Numbered from the stretch's first letter, positions 32,505 through 45,014 are shown. The stretch is 64,000 bases of DNA from Lanius collurio (GCA_020086605.1 JACBWW010000069.1:1284796-1348795), one strand, 5' to 3'. The notes: generated by a model not told the origin, from the letters alone. Numbers and translations: made by a program.

Positions 32505-35500
32505 ATGGCCGCCGTGTTTCTGGTTACGCTGTACGAGTATTCGCCGCTGTTTTACATCGCCTTGGTGTCCGTCTGCTTCCTCGTCACCAGCGCGCTCGTC
32601 CTCGGCTGGTCAGTGCTCTGGGGCCGGTGGGGCTCGGCCGAGGGGGCCTGGGCTGTGCTGGGGGAGGGGAAGGCCAGACCCATGGTAGTGGCTTGGAACG
32701 GACCCTTCCAACCCAAACCGTCCTCGGCTTCTAAACGAACAATAAAAATAATTTTTAAAATAAATTATACGTATTTCTGTTAAACTCGTTCCTCTTTTAG
32801 TAATACCGAAGTGTTTTCTTATGGTTTTCGTAATATCATTCATAATATTGGCAGACTGCGTTTTTATGTACTGAGCTATGTATTTGTGTCGATGGAAGGG
32901 AACGGAGCCGGGAAGGGTCTGGAGCACCAGGAGCAGCTGAGGGAGCTGGGAAAGGGGCTCAGCCTGGGGAAGAGGAGGCTCAGGGGGGACCTTGTGGCTC
33001 TGCACAACTCCCTGGGTGCAGCCAGGGTCTTTTCCAACTTAAATCTTTCTGTGAATCTGTGAACTGGTCTCCTGAAGTGTCTCGAGGGCTGGTGAGTGAA
33101 AAAGCTTCTGCTTGTGTTTGAGAGGAAGCAGCAAAGATGCCACTGTTGCCTTTTCCAGGAACAGCTCCTGGAATGTCTCAGGAGTGTCTGTCAGTGTAAA
33201 TACTGGTACTTGCCAGGTGCAGAGCATCGATTGGCAATCAAAATCTTTCATGTAGGAGTTGGGACTACACCAGACTCATGTGGTTTCTGATGGAAATAAA
33301 ACTTCCTCTCATGGGTTTCACCTTAGTATCTGCAAAGTGCTGTGCTTTGTGTTTTCCAGTCTGTGAATTGCAAGTGTTTGAGCTGTAGTTTTTTCTTCTC
33401 AGTAGCATCTAAATCACCAGCTTGGCTTCTCCTTTCATGCAAAAGCTTTTGCTTGTTTCTGGTGATTTGTTGGCTGCCACTGGCTCACACACGGTTCCTG
33501 TGTTGCTATTGATCTTTCAGAGGTGCTTTATGAGGAGTTTACCTTCTTGTCTTGCAGTTCGTCCCCTAATGCTAGATGTCAGTGGAGTCAACTGAGGTTT
33601 TTTCTGTCTGGATGGAGCTCCACCTCATTATTTACTTGGAGGCAGAAGTAGCAGAATTCCCTTTTATAAGTTTCTGTGTCCCATTGCACTGATTGTATTA
33701 AATTACTATCCACACCTCTGCACTTCATCAGTTCTTTAAAAACAAAAAATCTTTCAAAGTCCATGGTACTGTTGATAAAGGTATTTTAAAAAAAGGATTA
33801 TACTGAGCCATGATTTAGATAAATCTTCATATGTCTATCCCTAACCACCGATCTTTTTTTCCAATTTAATCATTATTTATCTACTTGTAATAAATGCTGG
33901 CTATCCTCTGCTCAAAAAGATCTGAAATAGATGTGTGCTACAAGATCCTTACATCTATGCACCTGTCCACTGGTGTCTTTTGTGTACAAGGTGTGCAGAG
34001 GACTGTCCAGAGGCATTTCTTTTTCAGGATCAGAGATTCCAGTTGCACCTGCACTAGGTGTTATTGCAGTTTATGGAGATATATGTTTCTTTTTTTTCTT
34101 CAAACTGGAGTGTTAAGGGCCTATTAACCAAGGAGGAGCCGTAGCCAGAAGCTCAGCACGCAGAAGCAGGTAATTGTGTGGGCAGCTGCTCAGAGATATT
34201 TGCTGCTGCTTTGGAATTCTCCTGTACCATGGCCATGACCTGCAGCCTCCAAGTGATTTTTGTGTGCCTGCAGCTGCACTTACAGCTCAAGTGCTCCTGA
34301 ACATGCTCAGGAAAACAACTCAAATCCTTCATTTGCCACACAGAGCATTGTAAATGCAAATAGTGTCACAGGAGCACAGAACACCTGATCTATTGCTGCA
34401 GTGGCATTTGGGCTCACCCATAATTTTCAGCATTAATTTGTTTAATGATGTGTTTGTGGTGGTGTCAGTCAGCTTGAAAAACACCACCTGCTCAGGAATG
34501 CTCGTATTCTCATTTGTCAAGCCTTGCAGTTATGGGAGGAGTGTCTGTTCCCATGCCCAGCCCTGGATACCTGTGGCTCTGCTCACAGTCCAAGTAGGTT
34601 AATGCACAGGCAGCTTCCAGAGTCAGCCCCACAGGTGCCCTGGGCACCGGGGTGAAGTGGAATTTAGATCACCTGATTACCTGGGTATTTTTAGCTGGAG
34701 GGGAATGCTCCTGTTAGGAGGAGCTGAAGGCTCAGCACCTGTTGGAAGGCTGGCTCTGTGGAAACATTAATTCATTAACTAAACCCTTGGAAATTCCTGC
34801 CTTTTCTAAGATAGCACTGCTCTAAAGAAATTAATGTTCTCCTCTACCAGCTAATGATCTTAACTGTTTGATCACAAAATAAAAAATGTATCTTTATTCA
34901 TCCTTCCTACACTGAATACTACTGTAAAATTTACAGAAAACCACACCTTACTGTGGAACAGAAAGGCCTCTGTGCCTTCAGCTGCTGCTAAAACTGTACC
35001 AGAGGCTCTTTTATCTTGCTGCTTTTCAGGAGGGTTATCCTGTTCCTTTCAACCAGCGAAGAAAGTTTCCAAGGAAAGAGTTTTTACTTCACAATCAGGC
35101 AGATTTTGGTATAAAAGAGGAGGCACCTTTATGTGTGGCGGCAGAGATCGGCTCTATTGAGGTTTGGATATTGAGGAAGGGAAACAGCTGCTTCATCTGG
35201 TTCCTTTGTGAGATGTTTAACTGAGATATTCCCCTACAGCCCCAGGAAAGTCACTGTGGGTGTTCTCAGTTGTAGCCGAGAGATTTGACCCTCTGTGTGC
35301 AGAAATCAAGGATGGCCAAGAGGCTTCGATGATGCCACTGAACAAAAGCAAATATTTCTCTGAAAGGAATGGATGGCTTTAAACGGACAGAAAGCAGGTT
35401 GAGGTGGAGTATTAGGAAGAATTTTTTGGCTCTGACAGAGCTGAGGTCATGGCACAGGTTGCCCACAGAAGCTGTGGCTGCCCCGTTCCTCGAAGAGTTC

Positions 35501-38500
35501 TGGGCCACGTTGGATGTGGCTTGGAGCAACCTGATGTAGTGGAAAGTGTCCCTGCCCCCGGGAGGAGGCTGGAATGGTGCTCAGTTCTGCAGGACTCGGG
35601 AGGAAATTCTGGCCTAACCCTTTACCACTAGAGGGCACTGACCGCTCTCCTTAATTTGATTCTCTTACTGGAAACCCAGAATTCCTCCTTTAAAGATTCC
35701 CTGTATCACTGAGAAGACTCCTGCCTTCTGAAAAAAAAGTTGAAGTAGGATTGGCAGCATATGTTATCCACACATCCTAGCAGATATTGTGGAAAGCCAA
35801 GCTACCTCTATTTGTTGTGCTGCTTGCTAATTAGAGCTGACAAAAGAAATCAAATGTGTCAACACTAACATTGAACCCACTTGTTCTTCTTGTTTCATGT
35901 CTCCTAGGTTTGGTTTGGGTGTTCCTGTTATTCTGAGGAACTCGGAAGAGGCAGAATCCAGCACAAGGGTATTGAAAAAGCGGATGAGACAAGTGAAGAA
36001 TCCTTTTGGGTTGGAGATCCCTAATCCTACTGCAGCTTCAGTAACAAGTCGGTGGATTTCTGATGTGATTTTTGTCAGTTTGGGTTCCTGAACTTGGTGC
36101 TTTCCATTTTCTGCCTAGAATCCTACGGTGGTTTGGGTTGGAGGGGACTTTAAAGACCATCATTCCTGTTCTCATCTTTTTTCTTTATCATAATTCCTCA
36201 GAAATACACTTGTACTCCAACAGAAATAAGCTTTTACACAGTTTATAAATGGGGTGTTTTTAAAAGTGAAATGTTTGAATATGTAGGTACAGTTTAATTC
36301 TCATTAATGGAACACTTCCTGCTATTACAGATCTTTAAGTAACTGAAACATTTGCAAATTACCAACCACTGTGGGCGTTTCTGTAAATTTCATGGAATTG
36401 TAGAATTGTACAGAATTCATTATAGAGTATGTGCCACCTACTTAAATCTAAGACCACATCTCCAGCAGTTTTTGGAAGTGCACTATTTATAATAAATAGA
36501 CGAATAAATCATCACTCTCCTTTTCTATCTGTGCTTCAGTGGAAACTGAATTTAAATATCTGTATGGATCAGAGCTCAAGCCATCGCTTACATCCCTGAA
36601 ATCACCCACACAGGAAGTGGAATTCATGGCTTTCTGCATCATTGGGGAGCAGTGAGCAAGACTGAGCATCTTCCACCCACACAGATGTGGGGCTTTCCAA
36701 TGCATGAGGCAGGGCTGCAGGAGATTTCCCCCCTCCCTCAACATAACCCCCCCCCCCCCCAACACAACAAATCCAACAATTCAGTCTTCAGGTAACTGAT
36801 ATTTTTCAGGAGCTTTGAGCGCTCTTGTGCAGGAAGTATTTAGAAGTTGACAGGTTTTTGGAAAAAGAATGGAAAGCATAGATCCCCTTTTGCTCCTCCC
36901 TCTGCATGATCAAGAGCCTCATTCTTTGAGACCACAGAGAGTTTTATAGATCAGTGATCCAATTAATACCATTATCTCAGGAGGGAATGGACTTCAGGCT
37001 ACAGCTTGTGCTCTTAGATCTGCCAGTGAGTGTGTAAAGTGTTACTAGAAGTTAAAGTTTGCCCTTCATAAAATGCACGTGGTATTTTTGTGAGCTTAAT
37101 CAACCATTTTGTGTCCTCACACCCACTCCCTCACCCCACTGACTTCCATAAACACTAAATTAAATCTAAATTGAGAGAAGATTTGTTTATAATGATAAAT
37201 AAATTTTGTTATTTTATAATGTTTATCATTTTAGGGGTGGCTTTATTGCAGCCTTTCAGTACCTGAAGGAAGCCTAAAAGAAAGATGAAGAGAGACTTTT
37301 ACAAGGGCCTAGGATGACAGGACAAGGGGGAATGGCTTCCCACTGCCAGAGGGCAGCGATGGATGGGATATTGGGAGGGAATTCCTGGCTGTGAGGATGG
37401 TGAGGCCGTGGCACAGGGTGCCCAGAGCAGCTGTGGCTGTCCCTAGATCCCTGGAAGTGTCCAAGGCCAGGCTGGATGGGACTTGGAGCAGCCTGGGATA
37501 GTGGAAGGTGTCCCTGCTCATGGCAGGGGTGGAACTGGGTGATCTTTAAGGTCCCTTCCAACCCAAACCATTCAATAATTTTATGGTTCTATAATAAAAC
37601 TCTGTAACACTGAACTTACTTTCTGCTTGATGCTCTTTAAGCAGCTACACTTAGCAATTCCAGGATTCCTGCACGTGGCAAGTTAATGAAATCCTCCTCC
37701 TCTTTCTCCAAGGGGGTGTAACACTGACACCTGACTGTCTGGAGGACTGTGTCCTTACCTGCTACTGGGGCTGCAACGTCCAGAAACTCCACGAAGCACT
37801 GCAGAAACACGTATACTGCTTCAGAATAAAGACTCCTCAGGCATTAGAGGATGCTCTCTACAACGAATACCTCTACAAACAACAGCACTTGTATCCTTTT
37901 TTTGAATTGTTTTGACAAAATATGTTAATTTTTTTGGCACGGGGAATGTTCAGGCTGGTGAACACGCCATGGGTTTTGGCACAACTCGTTTATGAACGAG
38001 CACGATGACAAATATTCTTCATGCAAACATCATATTTGTCTGCAATTGCAGCCACTGATTGTTTTCCTTGACACAGACAAAGCATTAAAAAAAATGACAA
38101 GGCAGAGAAATATTGTCAGTTACCAGAAGATGCTCAAGTTGTGGATTTTGGCCCTGTGCCTAGAGCTCGCTATCCCTTGGTAGCATTGCTGACGTTAGCA
38201 GATGAAGAAGACAGAGAAATATATGATATTGTAAGTGATATCAGAGCATATTTTATGGTCACTATGTTTAAGGTCTGAATGTTTCAGGAGAGAGGCTTGA
38301 ATAAAGCAGATTCATTTCCCTGTTCCCCAGAACTTGGTCCTTCCCTTTCTTATTTTCTAAAATAAAGCAGTTCAAAGCTTTGACTTCCAAACCTCAATCT
38401 TTGAAGAGGCAGTGGATAAACACTGCTTACTCTTTACTCATTCACTAAAGCATTTAAAAGATGCTTGTGATTTTCCCAAAGCTCCTGCCTGCCGGGGTCT

Positions 38501-41500
38501 CTGTGGTCAGAGCAAGGAGGGTTGGGGCAGTTTAGCAACCTGTTACTCTGATTTCTGGGATCATGCAGACCTGTGGTGGAGCTCTTGCGCTGATACAGAC
38601 TCTTGGATTTTGTTGGCAAGGCAGGAGGATTTTTTTGTAAGTATCTGGCACAGATGTGGAGCTGATTGCTGACTTGACTCTTACAAACATAGAAATTACC
38701 TTTCTGCCCCAGGTCTGTGGCATGGTTATGTCTCACAGGAGCCAACTCCGTTGCACTTACAGGAAGGGGTGAAGGTCTGGCTTGAAGCTGATAGGAGATA
38801 CTCAGCTCCCCAAAAAAGTTCTCCTAATCTTTTACTGTTAAAGCAGCTTCAACCTTGCCACATTGCTGTTCAGTATCCTTTACAAACTCTAAACTGATGA
38901 TCTCTGAATGATTTGAGACACACTTTTATCTCCCATCTCTTCATTGGATTGATAATCTACTTGCACCAACTCCTTGAACAGGAGCACAACTGAACTCAGA
39001 AGCAAATTGCTTAAATCCACTGAACACTTTTCCATGCATTTATCTGGAAATTGTAATCACATCAGCACCTATGAAATCTGTCTCCAGGTGATGCCTGTCC
39101 TTGGCTTCTTGTCACCTGACCAGAGGACTGCCCTCCTCCCTCCTGTTCCCACTTGAGATGTTTTAAAGTTTTAATACATTTTTGTATGTTCAGATGTCAG
39201 ACTAGTTTAAAATAAAGAGACTGTAAATTTTATATTTGAATGTATTTCACAATAGCATGGGCATGAATTTGTAACACCTCTCTTTTTAACCTTAACATAG
39301 AAAAAAGGGGTGGAAGGAGAATGAGGGAGGTATTTTTCCTTTGGTGTTGGAGGAAAAGAGCACATTTAGAATCTGTAAATCCAGTCAAGGAGTAACTCTA
39401 CCTGAACTCCTTGCCAGACAAATGTCAGAATTGCATCTGGTTTGTTGAAACAAACTTATAAAATAGAAATGGGGTGTGGAAATGGATCTTTGCCAGTGTG
39501 ATATTAGCATTTTGAATTATTTGAGGGGTATGTGTGGGTGTGTGTTCATCACTGTGGATGGTGTGCCAGTGTCTCTTTCCTGAGGGGAGGGAAGTGTCTG
39601 ATTTTCATCCTAACTGGTTTTGTGGCAAGATCATCCCTATTTGATTTTGTACTATAATTTTTTTCTAGATCCAGAAAATTAGCATGACTATATATAAGGG
39701 TTACAGAAATTACTGGAAGACTGGCAGGACTAAGGTGAAAGCTTAGCTTTCAGGCACTGTGATTTAGAGAAAAAAAGACCCTTTTGCCAAGGAGTAGTGA
39801 ATTCAGTTCTTATAAGTCCATATATGTAGGTATATACACATTTGAACTCCGTATTTAATTAGCCATGTGTGGATTTTGAAGTGCAAGTCTAATTTGCCTT
39901 TAAATTTCTTTTTGAAGCAAAACAGCTTCTAAATTTCATTTCTCATTTGACAGCTTCTGGGAACTACAATAATATTGAATTTCACTTTCTTTTTTCCCAG
40001 CTTTTTAGAGGCTATTACGTAATTTGGGCAGGGTGGGGGTTGTTAGGCACAGCATACAAGCTTAGCGTGCTTGTATTTCCAGAGGAGTTATCTAAAGTCA
40101 GCTCGTGGGGGTTCAGAATCCTTTCCAGTGAAATTTGTCTTTTGGCTGCTCAGATTACAAGCCAATCAGTGACACTTCTTAGTGATTTTTGGAGTCCAAA
40201 AACTGCAGTCTATGTGTTTGTGAGGCAAGGGGGAGAAAGTGGAGAAAACTGCTCAGGTGTCTTTCCAGTTTCCATGAGGTTGGGACCAGGTCTCCACTAT
40301 AACCTGGCCGCAGAAGGGCTCCATGGGGAAGCAGGGTGGGAAGCTGAAGGAGCACCAAATGCTCTTTTGTGCCATATCCTGTTTATACCTTGTCCAGTGT
40401 ATTTTTTTTTTTTTTTGGTCAGTACTTGTAGTCAACATTGTTGAACTCCTGATTGTCTAAGGATTAAGCAGATCAGAAGCTGTACCAAAGCAAATCAGAG
40501 AATCATGGAATGGTTTGGGTTGGAAGGGACCTTAAAGATCATCTCATTTCACCCCTGCCATGGGCAGGGAGACCTTCCACTATCCCAGCTTGCTCCAAGC
40601 CCCATCCAGCCTGGCCTTGGACACTGCCAGGGATCCAGGGGCAGCCACAGCTTCTCTGGGCACCCTGTGCCAGGGCCTCACCATCCTCACAGCCGAGAAT
40701 TCCTTCCCAATACCCCATCTAGCCCTGCCCTCTGGCAATGGGAAGCCATTCTCTGTGTCCTGTCCCTCCACCCCTTTTCCCAAGTCCCTCTCCAGGTTTC
40801 CTAGAGCCACTTTAGGCCCTGGAAGAGGCTCTGAGCTCTCCCTGGAGCTTTCTCTTCTCCAGGTTGAACACCCCCAGTTCTCTCAGCCTGAGTGATAAGT
40901 TACTAAACATAGGATTTTTTCTGTTTGCAGATTGCAATGGTGGCTGTAATTCACATTCCTGATGAAAGCTACAGACTTTCCTGCCGAATATTGTATCAGT
41001 ATCTCCTCCTAGCTCAAGGTCAATACCATGATCTGAAGGTAAGCCATGCACAGAGTCTGGTTTCATGTGTATGACAGTGTTAACTTTAGCTTGTGTAGGC
41101 TTTCAGGAGCCTAAATTAGTACAAGACTTCTATTGTCATGCAAAGAATTGGATGGTAGTTAAAATTATTTTATCAGTTAAGTAGTTCCACAGGATCTTAC
41201 AGTACAGAAATATTTTCCATGAAAATATTCAAGATTTCCTGGAAGAATTACTTGCTTCTAGTGTAGGAGTCCTAGTGTCCACTTAGTAAAGCAGTAGGAA
41301 GAAATTCACTGTTGAGTGCTTCTTCTTTCCAGAATATTTCCTTTCTAGTCACTCAAACCAGCTCTTTCTTCAAAATTCCCTTTCAATCAGAAAAGCCTCT
41401 GAAGAAACTTACATTTTTAAAATTCCTTTTTCTTGCACTATTGTTAGGAATCATGCCCAGAAGAATTTGTGTTCCATGTAAAATAAGACAAAAAAAAAAG

Positions 41501-42283
41501 GAGTAGGTGATTGGAATATGAGCAAGAGCAGAATGGGTTGAATGAAGCAGATTTGACAGAGTGGTGGATATAATTTTGGTAGGAATGGATAGAAGATCCC
41601 TCTAGGCACAGAGGCTGATGGACCAGAAACAAGCCCGAGCTGCTCAAAACCTGAGCACTTCTGTTAAAGTTCATGCATGATGTTGATTCGATGCAGTCCA
41701 AGATCTGATGACTTATCTTTAATAATTTCCCACTGTTTTAAGTAATTTCGTGTTTCTGGAATGCCTTTAGCAGGAGGCCAGGCAGCTGCCAGGACCCACA
41801 CAGAGTCTGGCACTGTTTGACCAAGTGGACACCAGTGAATGGACCCAGTGGAACTTCCATTGCACCTGTGTGTGTGCAGAGATTGGGGGGAGTTTGTTCA
41901 CGTCTAAATATTTGTGTTTATGTGTATTTTAGCAACTCTTCATGTCTGCAAATAGTCCTGCACCCTCCTCCAGTGATACCTTCCCTGGTGAGAGCAGCAC
42001 TGACACAGGGTTGCTGGAAAAGGCCGGGCTGGCTGGAGATGAACCAGGATTGCAGGAAGAAAACAGCAAAGACTGTGTTGTTTGCCAGAACGGCCCCGTG
42101 AATTGGGTCCTCCTGCCCTGCAGACACACGTGCCTGTGCGATGGCTGCATCAAGTATTTCCAGCAGTGCCCAATGTGCAGGCAGTTCGTGCAGGAGTCTT
42201 TTCCACTTTGCAGCAAAAAGGAGCAAGATGAGGATGAATCGACCCGTGTCTTGCAAGATGTTCTTCCTGGAAGAGTTTTTTAA
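32505..42283 (+). CDS. CGRRF1: CGRRF1, cell growth regulator with RING finger domain 1; complete CDS in 6 exons
   Basis: CGRRF1 is a membrane-anchored, C3HC4 RING-finger E3 ubiquitin ligase linked to growth arrest. Exons: 32505..32608, 35908..36047, 37713..37890, 38083..38230, 40931..41038 and 41933..42283. They join to 342 aa plus stop, slightly longer than the human protein. Exon 1 starts MAAVFLVTLYEYSPLFYIAL and forms an N-terminal membrane segment, about residues 13-35. The middle region includes VPVILRNSEE, YWGCNVQKLHEALQKHVYCF and YPLVALLTLADEEDREIYDI. Exon 6 carries the RING: C274 and C277 (CVVC), C289 and H291, C295 and C298, then C305 and C308 (CPMC). All eight zinc ligands are present. 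The C-terminal tail after the RING (STRVLQDVLPGRVF) is the least conserved part. Intron 3 is U12-type. Start chosen by homology and first-exon donor (GTCAGTG). Confidence 0.96.
32672..32725 (+). repeat. CR1 LINE 3' end, very short
   Basis: Forward CR1 tail remnant 'cccatggtagtggcttgg' and 'acccttccaacccaaacc', just inside CGRRF1 intron 1. Confidence 0.75.
32890..33064 (+). repeat. CR1 LINE internal plus 3' fragment
   Basis: Forward CR1: 'ctggagcaccaggagcagct', 'gagggagctgggaaaggggc', 'tcagcctggggaagaggagg' and 'ggaccttgtggctctgcaca', then a 3' tail 'tccaacttaaatctttctg'. An internal deletion joins two CR1 parts. Confidence 0.88.
35365..35590 (+). repeat. CR1 LINE 3' fragment
   Basis: Forward CR1: 'gaggtggagtattaggaag', 'ggcacaggttgcccacagaa', 'gctgtggctgccccgttcct' and 'ggcttggagcaacctgatgt', with loss of the terminal repeats. 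Confidence 0.9.
36117..36166 (-). repeat. CR1 LINE 3' end, very short
   Basis: Reverse CR1 tail 'agaatcctacggtggtttgg' and 'ggaggggactttaaagacc'. Confidence 0.75.
36747..36760. repeat. Poly-C homopolymer
   Basis: Run of about 14 C within CGRRF1 intron 2. Length is likely unreliable in an assembly. Confidence 0.8.
37285..37592 (+). repeat. CR1 LINE 3' fragment
   Basis: Forward CR1: 'caagggcctaggatgacagg', 'gaatggcttcccactgccag', 'ccctagatccctggaagtg' and 'ggtcccttccaacccaaacc', ending 'ttatggttctataa'. It belongs to the GGATCCCTGG subfamily. Confidence 0.93.
37891..38082 (+). other. CGRRF1 intron 3: short U12-type GT-AG intron
   Basis: The 5' splice site reads GTATCCTTTT, the consensus for GT-AG introns removed by the minor spliceosome. 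Near the 3' end TTTTCCTTGAC (38062..38072) matches the U12 branch-site consensus exactly (TTTTCCTTRAC), with 11 bases from the branch adenosine to the intron end. Joining 37890 to 38083 gives TT + C (Phe) followed by IKKND, as expected for the family. Length is only 192 bases, phase 2. An alternative CAG acceptor at 38074..38076 would add two codons in frame but lies too close to the branch site. Confidence 0.9.
38231..40930 (+). other. CGRRF1 intron 4
   Basis: Donor GTAAGTGATA, acceptor TTCTGTTTGCAG. Mostly AT-rich, with a poly-T run near 40400. A reverse CR1 at 40497..40894 ends about 36 bases before exon 5. No other feature seen between 38231 and 40496. Confidence 0.88.
40497..40894 (-). 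repeat. CR1 LINE 3' fragment next to CGRRF1 exon 5
   Basis: Reverse CR1 with an intact end: 'cagagaatcatggaatggtt', 'ggaagggaccttaaagatc', 'gccagggatccaggggcagc' and 'cttctctgggcaccctgtgc', continuing to 'ctctcagcctgag'. Its far end leaves only the branch-like TACTAAAC (40901..40908) and the pyrimidine tract before exon 5. Confidence 0.94.
41039..41932 (+). other. CGRRF1 intron 5
   Basis: Donor GTAAGCCATG, acceptor TGTGTATTTTAG. No repeat of a known family seen. Confidence 0.88.
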
Positions 42284-42620
42284 CAGGAGTTAAAAATAAG
42301 AGACCTGGGTTGTGTGCACTAAGATTAAATGTGGAAGCCAGACTATTTATGGGAGGATATGTAGCATTAACTTGTAGGATTTTGCTTTTTATTGTTGGGT
42401 AATTTTCAGCTTCCTTATTTTTCCTCGCTCCATATGCTCGCAGGAACGCTGCTTCCCCGTGCAATGTGGACAGGAGAAGTGCGTAGGATATCTCTGAAGG
42501 ATGTGATTTTATTTATAACTCCTTCCTAGTTTTTCTTGGAGCACTATTGGAGGCTATTTTGACTACTAAATTTAGGCTGTCTCCTAAAAAAAGAATAAAA
42601 CTTGCAAGTGCAGTTGCACA
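42284..42620 (+). other. CGRRF1: CGRRF1 3' UTR
   Basis: From the stop codon to shortly after AATAAA at 42594..42599. A TTGTGTTT run near 42638 supplies a GT-rich downstream element. The exact cleavage site is inferred. Confidence 0.65.
42594..42599 (+). terminator. CGRRF1 polyadenylation signal
   Basis: AATAAA about 310 bases after the CGRRF1 stop codon, followed by a GT-rich element. Confidence 0.7.
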
Positions 42621-45014
42621 AGGCTCATTCTATATTTATTGTGTTTAAAATACTAGAGCTGTGTATCGTTTTAACTCAGTATAATTTAGGAACTTAGCAC
42701 TTTACAGAATGTACCATATGAAGGAAAGTAAATATTCTTCATTGTTAACCCCTGTGTGTTTATTTTGTAGCTGAAGGTTGAACTCTGGCAGGAGTGAGGG
42801 GTTGAAGGTGTGGCTCAGGACGCTGTTTCTGGCTGGTTTGAAGGATTTGTGTGTTGAGGGACTTCAGCCAAAGCCCTCTGGAAAGATTTTTGTTGATTAT
42901 TTTTGAACGACATGTTGCTGACACTTTCAAGCCTAAGCTCCTGCAATGACATCTTGAGACAGATTTTCAGTCTTGTTGGCAGTGCCTGTAAGAACTTGTT
43001 CTCCATGCAAATGTTGGTTAATCACTCCCCAGAGTGGTGGCAGTTTTGTGGTGCTTTGAGGGATTTCCAATTCTTTTTGCTTGCATGGTCAACTTGGATG
43101 ACCAGTAACAAGTTAACCAGTTACTTTTATCAATAGTCCCAGGAAATGTTCTTGCTCTAACAAAGGAAGAAGCTAAAGAATACCAGAAAGTTACTTCCTT
43201 TCACTCCAGTGGTGTGTTGTCAAAAGCAATAGAAACAGCTGTTGAGAAAATGGTTTGTTTCTTTAAAGAGAGACAAATTCTTCTAAAGACAAATGGGATG
43301 AGTCTCACATCTGCTCGTATAGGGGAAAGTGATCCTTAGAACCTGTAGAAAAGGGGGGGTAGCTGCTTTCTGCCCTCCCTCTTGTTCCCATGCAGCTTTT
43401 CTTCACATCCAATTCCAGGACAGCTGCTCAGGCTCAGGCAGGAAAAGCTGTGCTTCACAATCCTCGGCTCCTGCAGCCCCAGGGTACACACAAGGTGCTG
43501 CACACCTCCAAACCAGGGAAGGAAGCTTCTCCTATTCAAAGGTATTCCATTTTCACCCTTCCATCCTTCTTTTTTTTATTGTTTGCTGTGACCCTGCTTC
43601 CAAACTCCTGGCAATTACCTCTGAAGAAAAGATTTAGGTGGTGCTGTTGGGAAGAGTAATGGTTAGTTGTAAGGACAGGTGGAAGTGGGGAATTGATGCC
43701 TGCAGCCACAGATTTCTAGCCAGTGATCAGCAGGCTGCTTGTAAGATAATTTATCTGCTCTGCCTAAAGTGACCGTCCTGGCCAGGGACAACTTGGGAAT
43801 AAACTGCTGGATGAACCAGGCTATTGTTTGCAGTGTGTGTCTACCAGGAATGACACCCTGAGGTGTCTGTGGGGATGGAGCAGTGCCTGATCCATGGCAG
43901 CAGCTGCTTCCACACCAACAGCTCACAGTGTGTGAGACACTGGCTGGGCAGCTTGTTATTTCAGAGGAGCAGGTTAATGCTGTGCTGGTTCCAGCCTGGA
44001 GCTGGGCATTGATAATTAGCAGGGACTTGTTTGCCCACAGAGATGATGAAGGAGGTGCTGTTTACTGCTTGACCACAGTTGTCACCCATATTTAATCAGT
44101 TCATTTAAATCTCCCATCAAATATTGTAATCCAAATCTGTGGGTATATTTAATCTCACAGTGAAATGGTATTCAAGTAACCCCACAGAGAGTTGCCTGGT
44201 CTGTCTCATCCTTCAATCGATGCCAATATTAAATAATAATGGCAAGCAGGATGTGGCTGTGCTGAACTGCCAGGCCATGTATTTACCATTAAGTCTGTCC
44301 CAGCTTTTCATTTGTTACTTGTTCTTTTAATAGCATTTTCCAGAGATGCTTAGTTGCTTTCTCTGCTCTAACAAGCTTCCTTGCTGGCCCAAATGAAAGG
44401 CCTGATGGAGAGTTATAAAAAGTACAGTAGCTGGCTCATTACATTCACCTTTCTTCCAAGAAGCCATCTCAAAATACAGATCAGGTGAGAAGGAAAAGGA
44501 GCAGCTCTAAAGCTGCCTAGTGTGTGCCTTGGTTGTCTTAAAGCAGGGATTCAAGGCTCTAAGAGAGAAATAAAACCTTCCTGTGACCCACAAAAACACA
44601 GTGTATTGACAGAGGCTGTTCTGCTCTGTCACCCTGTTGTAATAGAGGTGATACAACATTGCTTTTCTGCTCAGTATAGATGATGTTTAGGATTTGGTGA
44701 CATCAAGAAACATGGGAAGATTTCTGGCAACAAGACTTAGTTCTTTTAAGCAGCATTGAAATGTTTCAGCTTTGCAATGTTTTTTGCAGGAGAGGTTGGT
44801 TTGATTTGATTCATCAACTCTAATCAGAGCTGAGGCTTCCAAATGGGTTGATCAGACTAAGTGGCGCTATTTAGGGATGTCCCAAGGTGTCTTTCCAGGT
44901 GCCAATGGACTGTGACATGAACATCTTTCTTCTGTAGGGAAAGTTGCTGTGTTAGCATCTTCCTTCCTCTTATGTGCTTCCTCCCAAGTAGAGGGCAAAA
45001 TGGTTGTAGGGAAA

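Larger units (their letters stand above)
32609..35907 (+). other. CGRRF1 intron 1
   Basis: GT-AG intron (donor GTCAGTGCTC, acceptor GTCTCCTAG). It contains CR1 fragments at 32672..32725, 32890..33064 and 35365..35590. The remaining 2.3 kb (33065..35364) is AT-rich with no recognisable feature. Confidence 0.88.
36048..37712 (+). other. CGRRF1 intron 2
   Basis: Donor GTCGGTGG (weak) and acceptor TTTCTCCAAG. It carries a CR1 tail at 36117..36166, a 14-base poly-C run at 36747..36760 and a CR1 fragment at 37285..37592 that ends 120 bases before exon 3. Confidence 0.85.

Noticed and set aside
38077..38082. CGRRF1 exon 4 starting at the upstream CAG (38076)
   Set aside because: Kept in frame, but it would insert two residues, break the Phe-Ile-Lys-Lys match to the family, and leave only 5 bases from the U12 branch adenosine.
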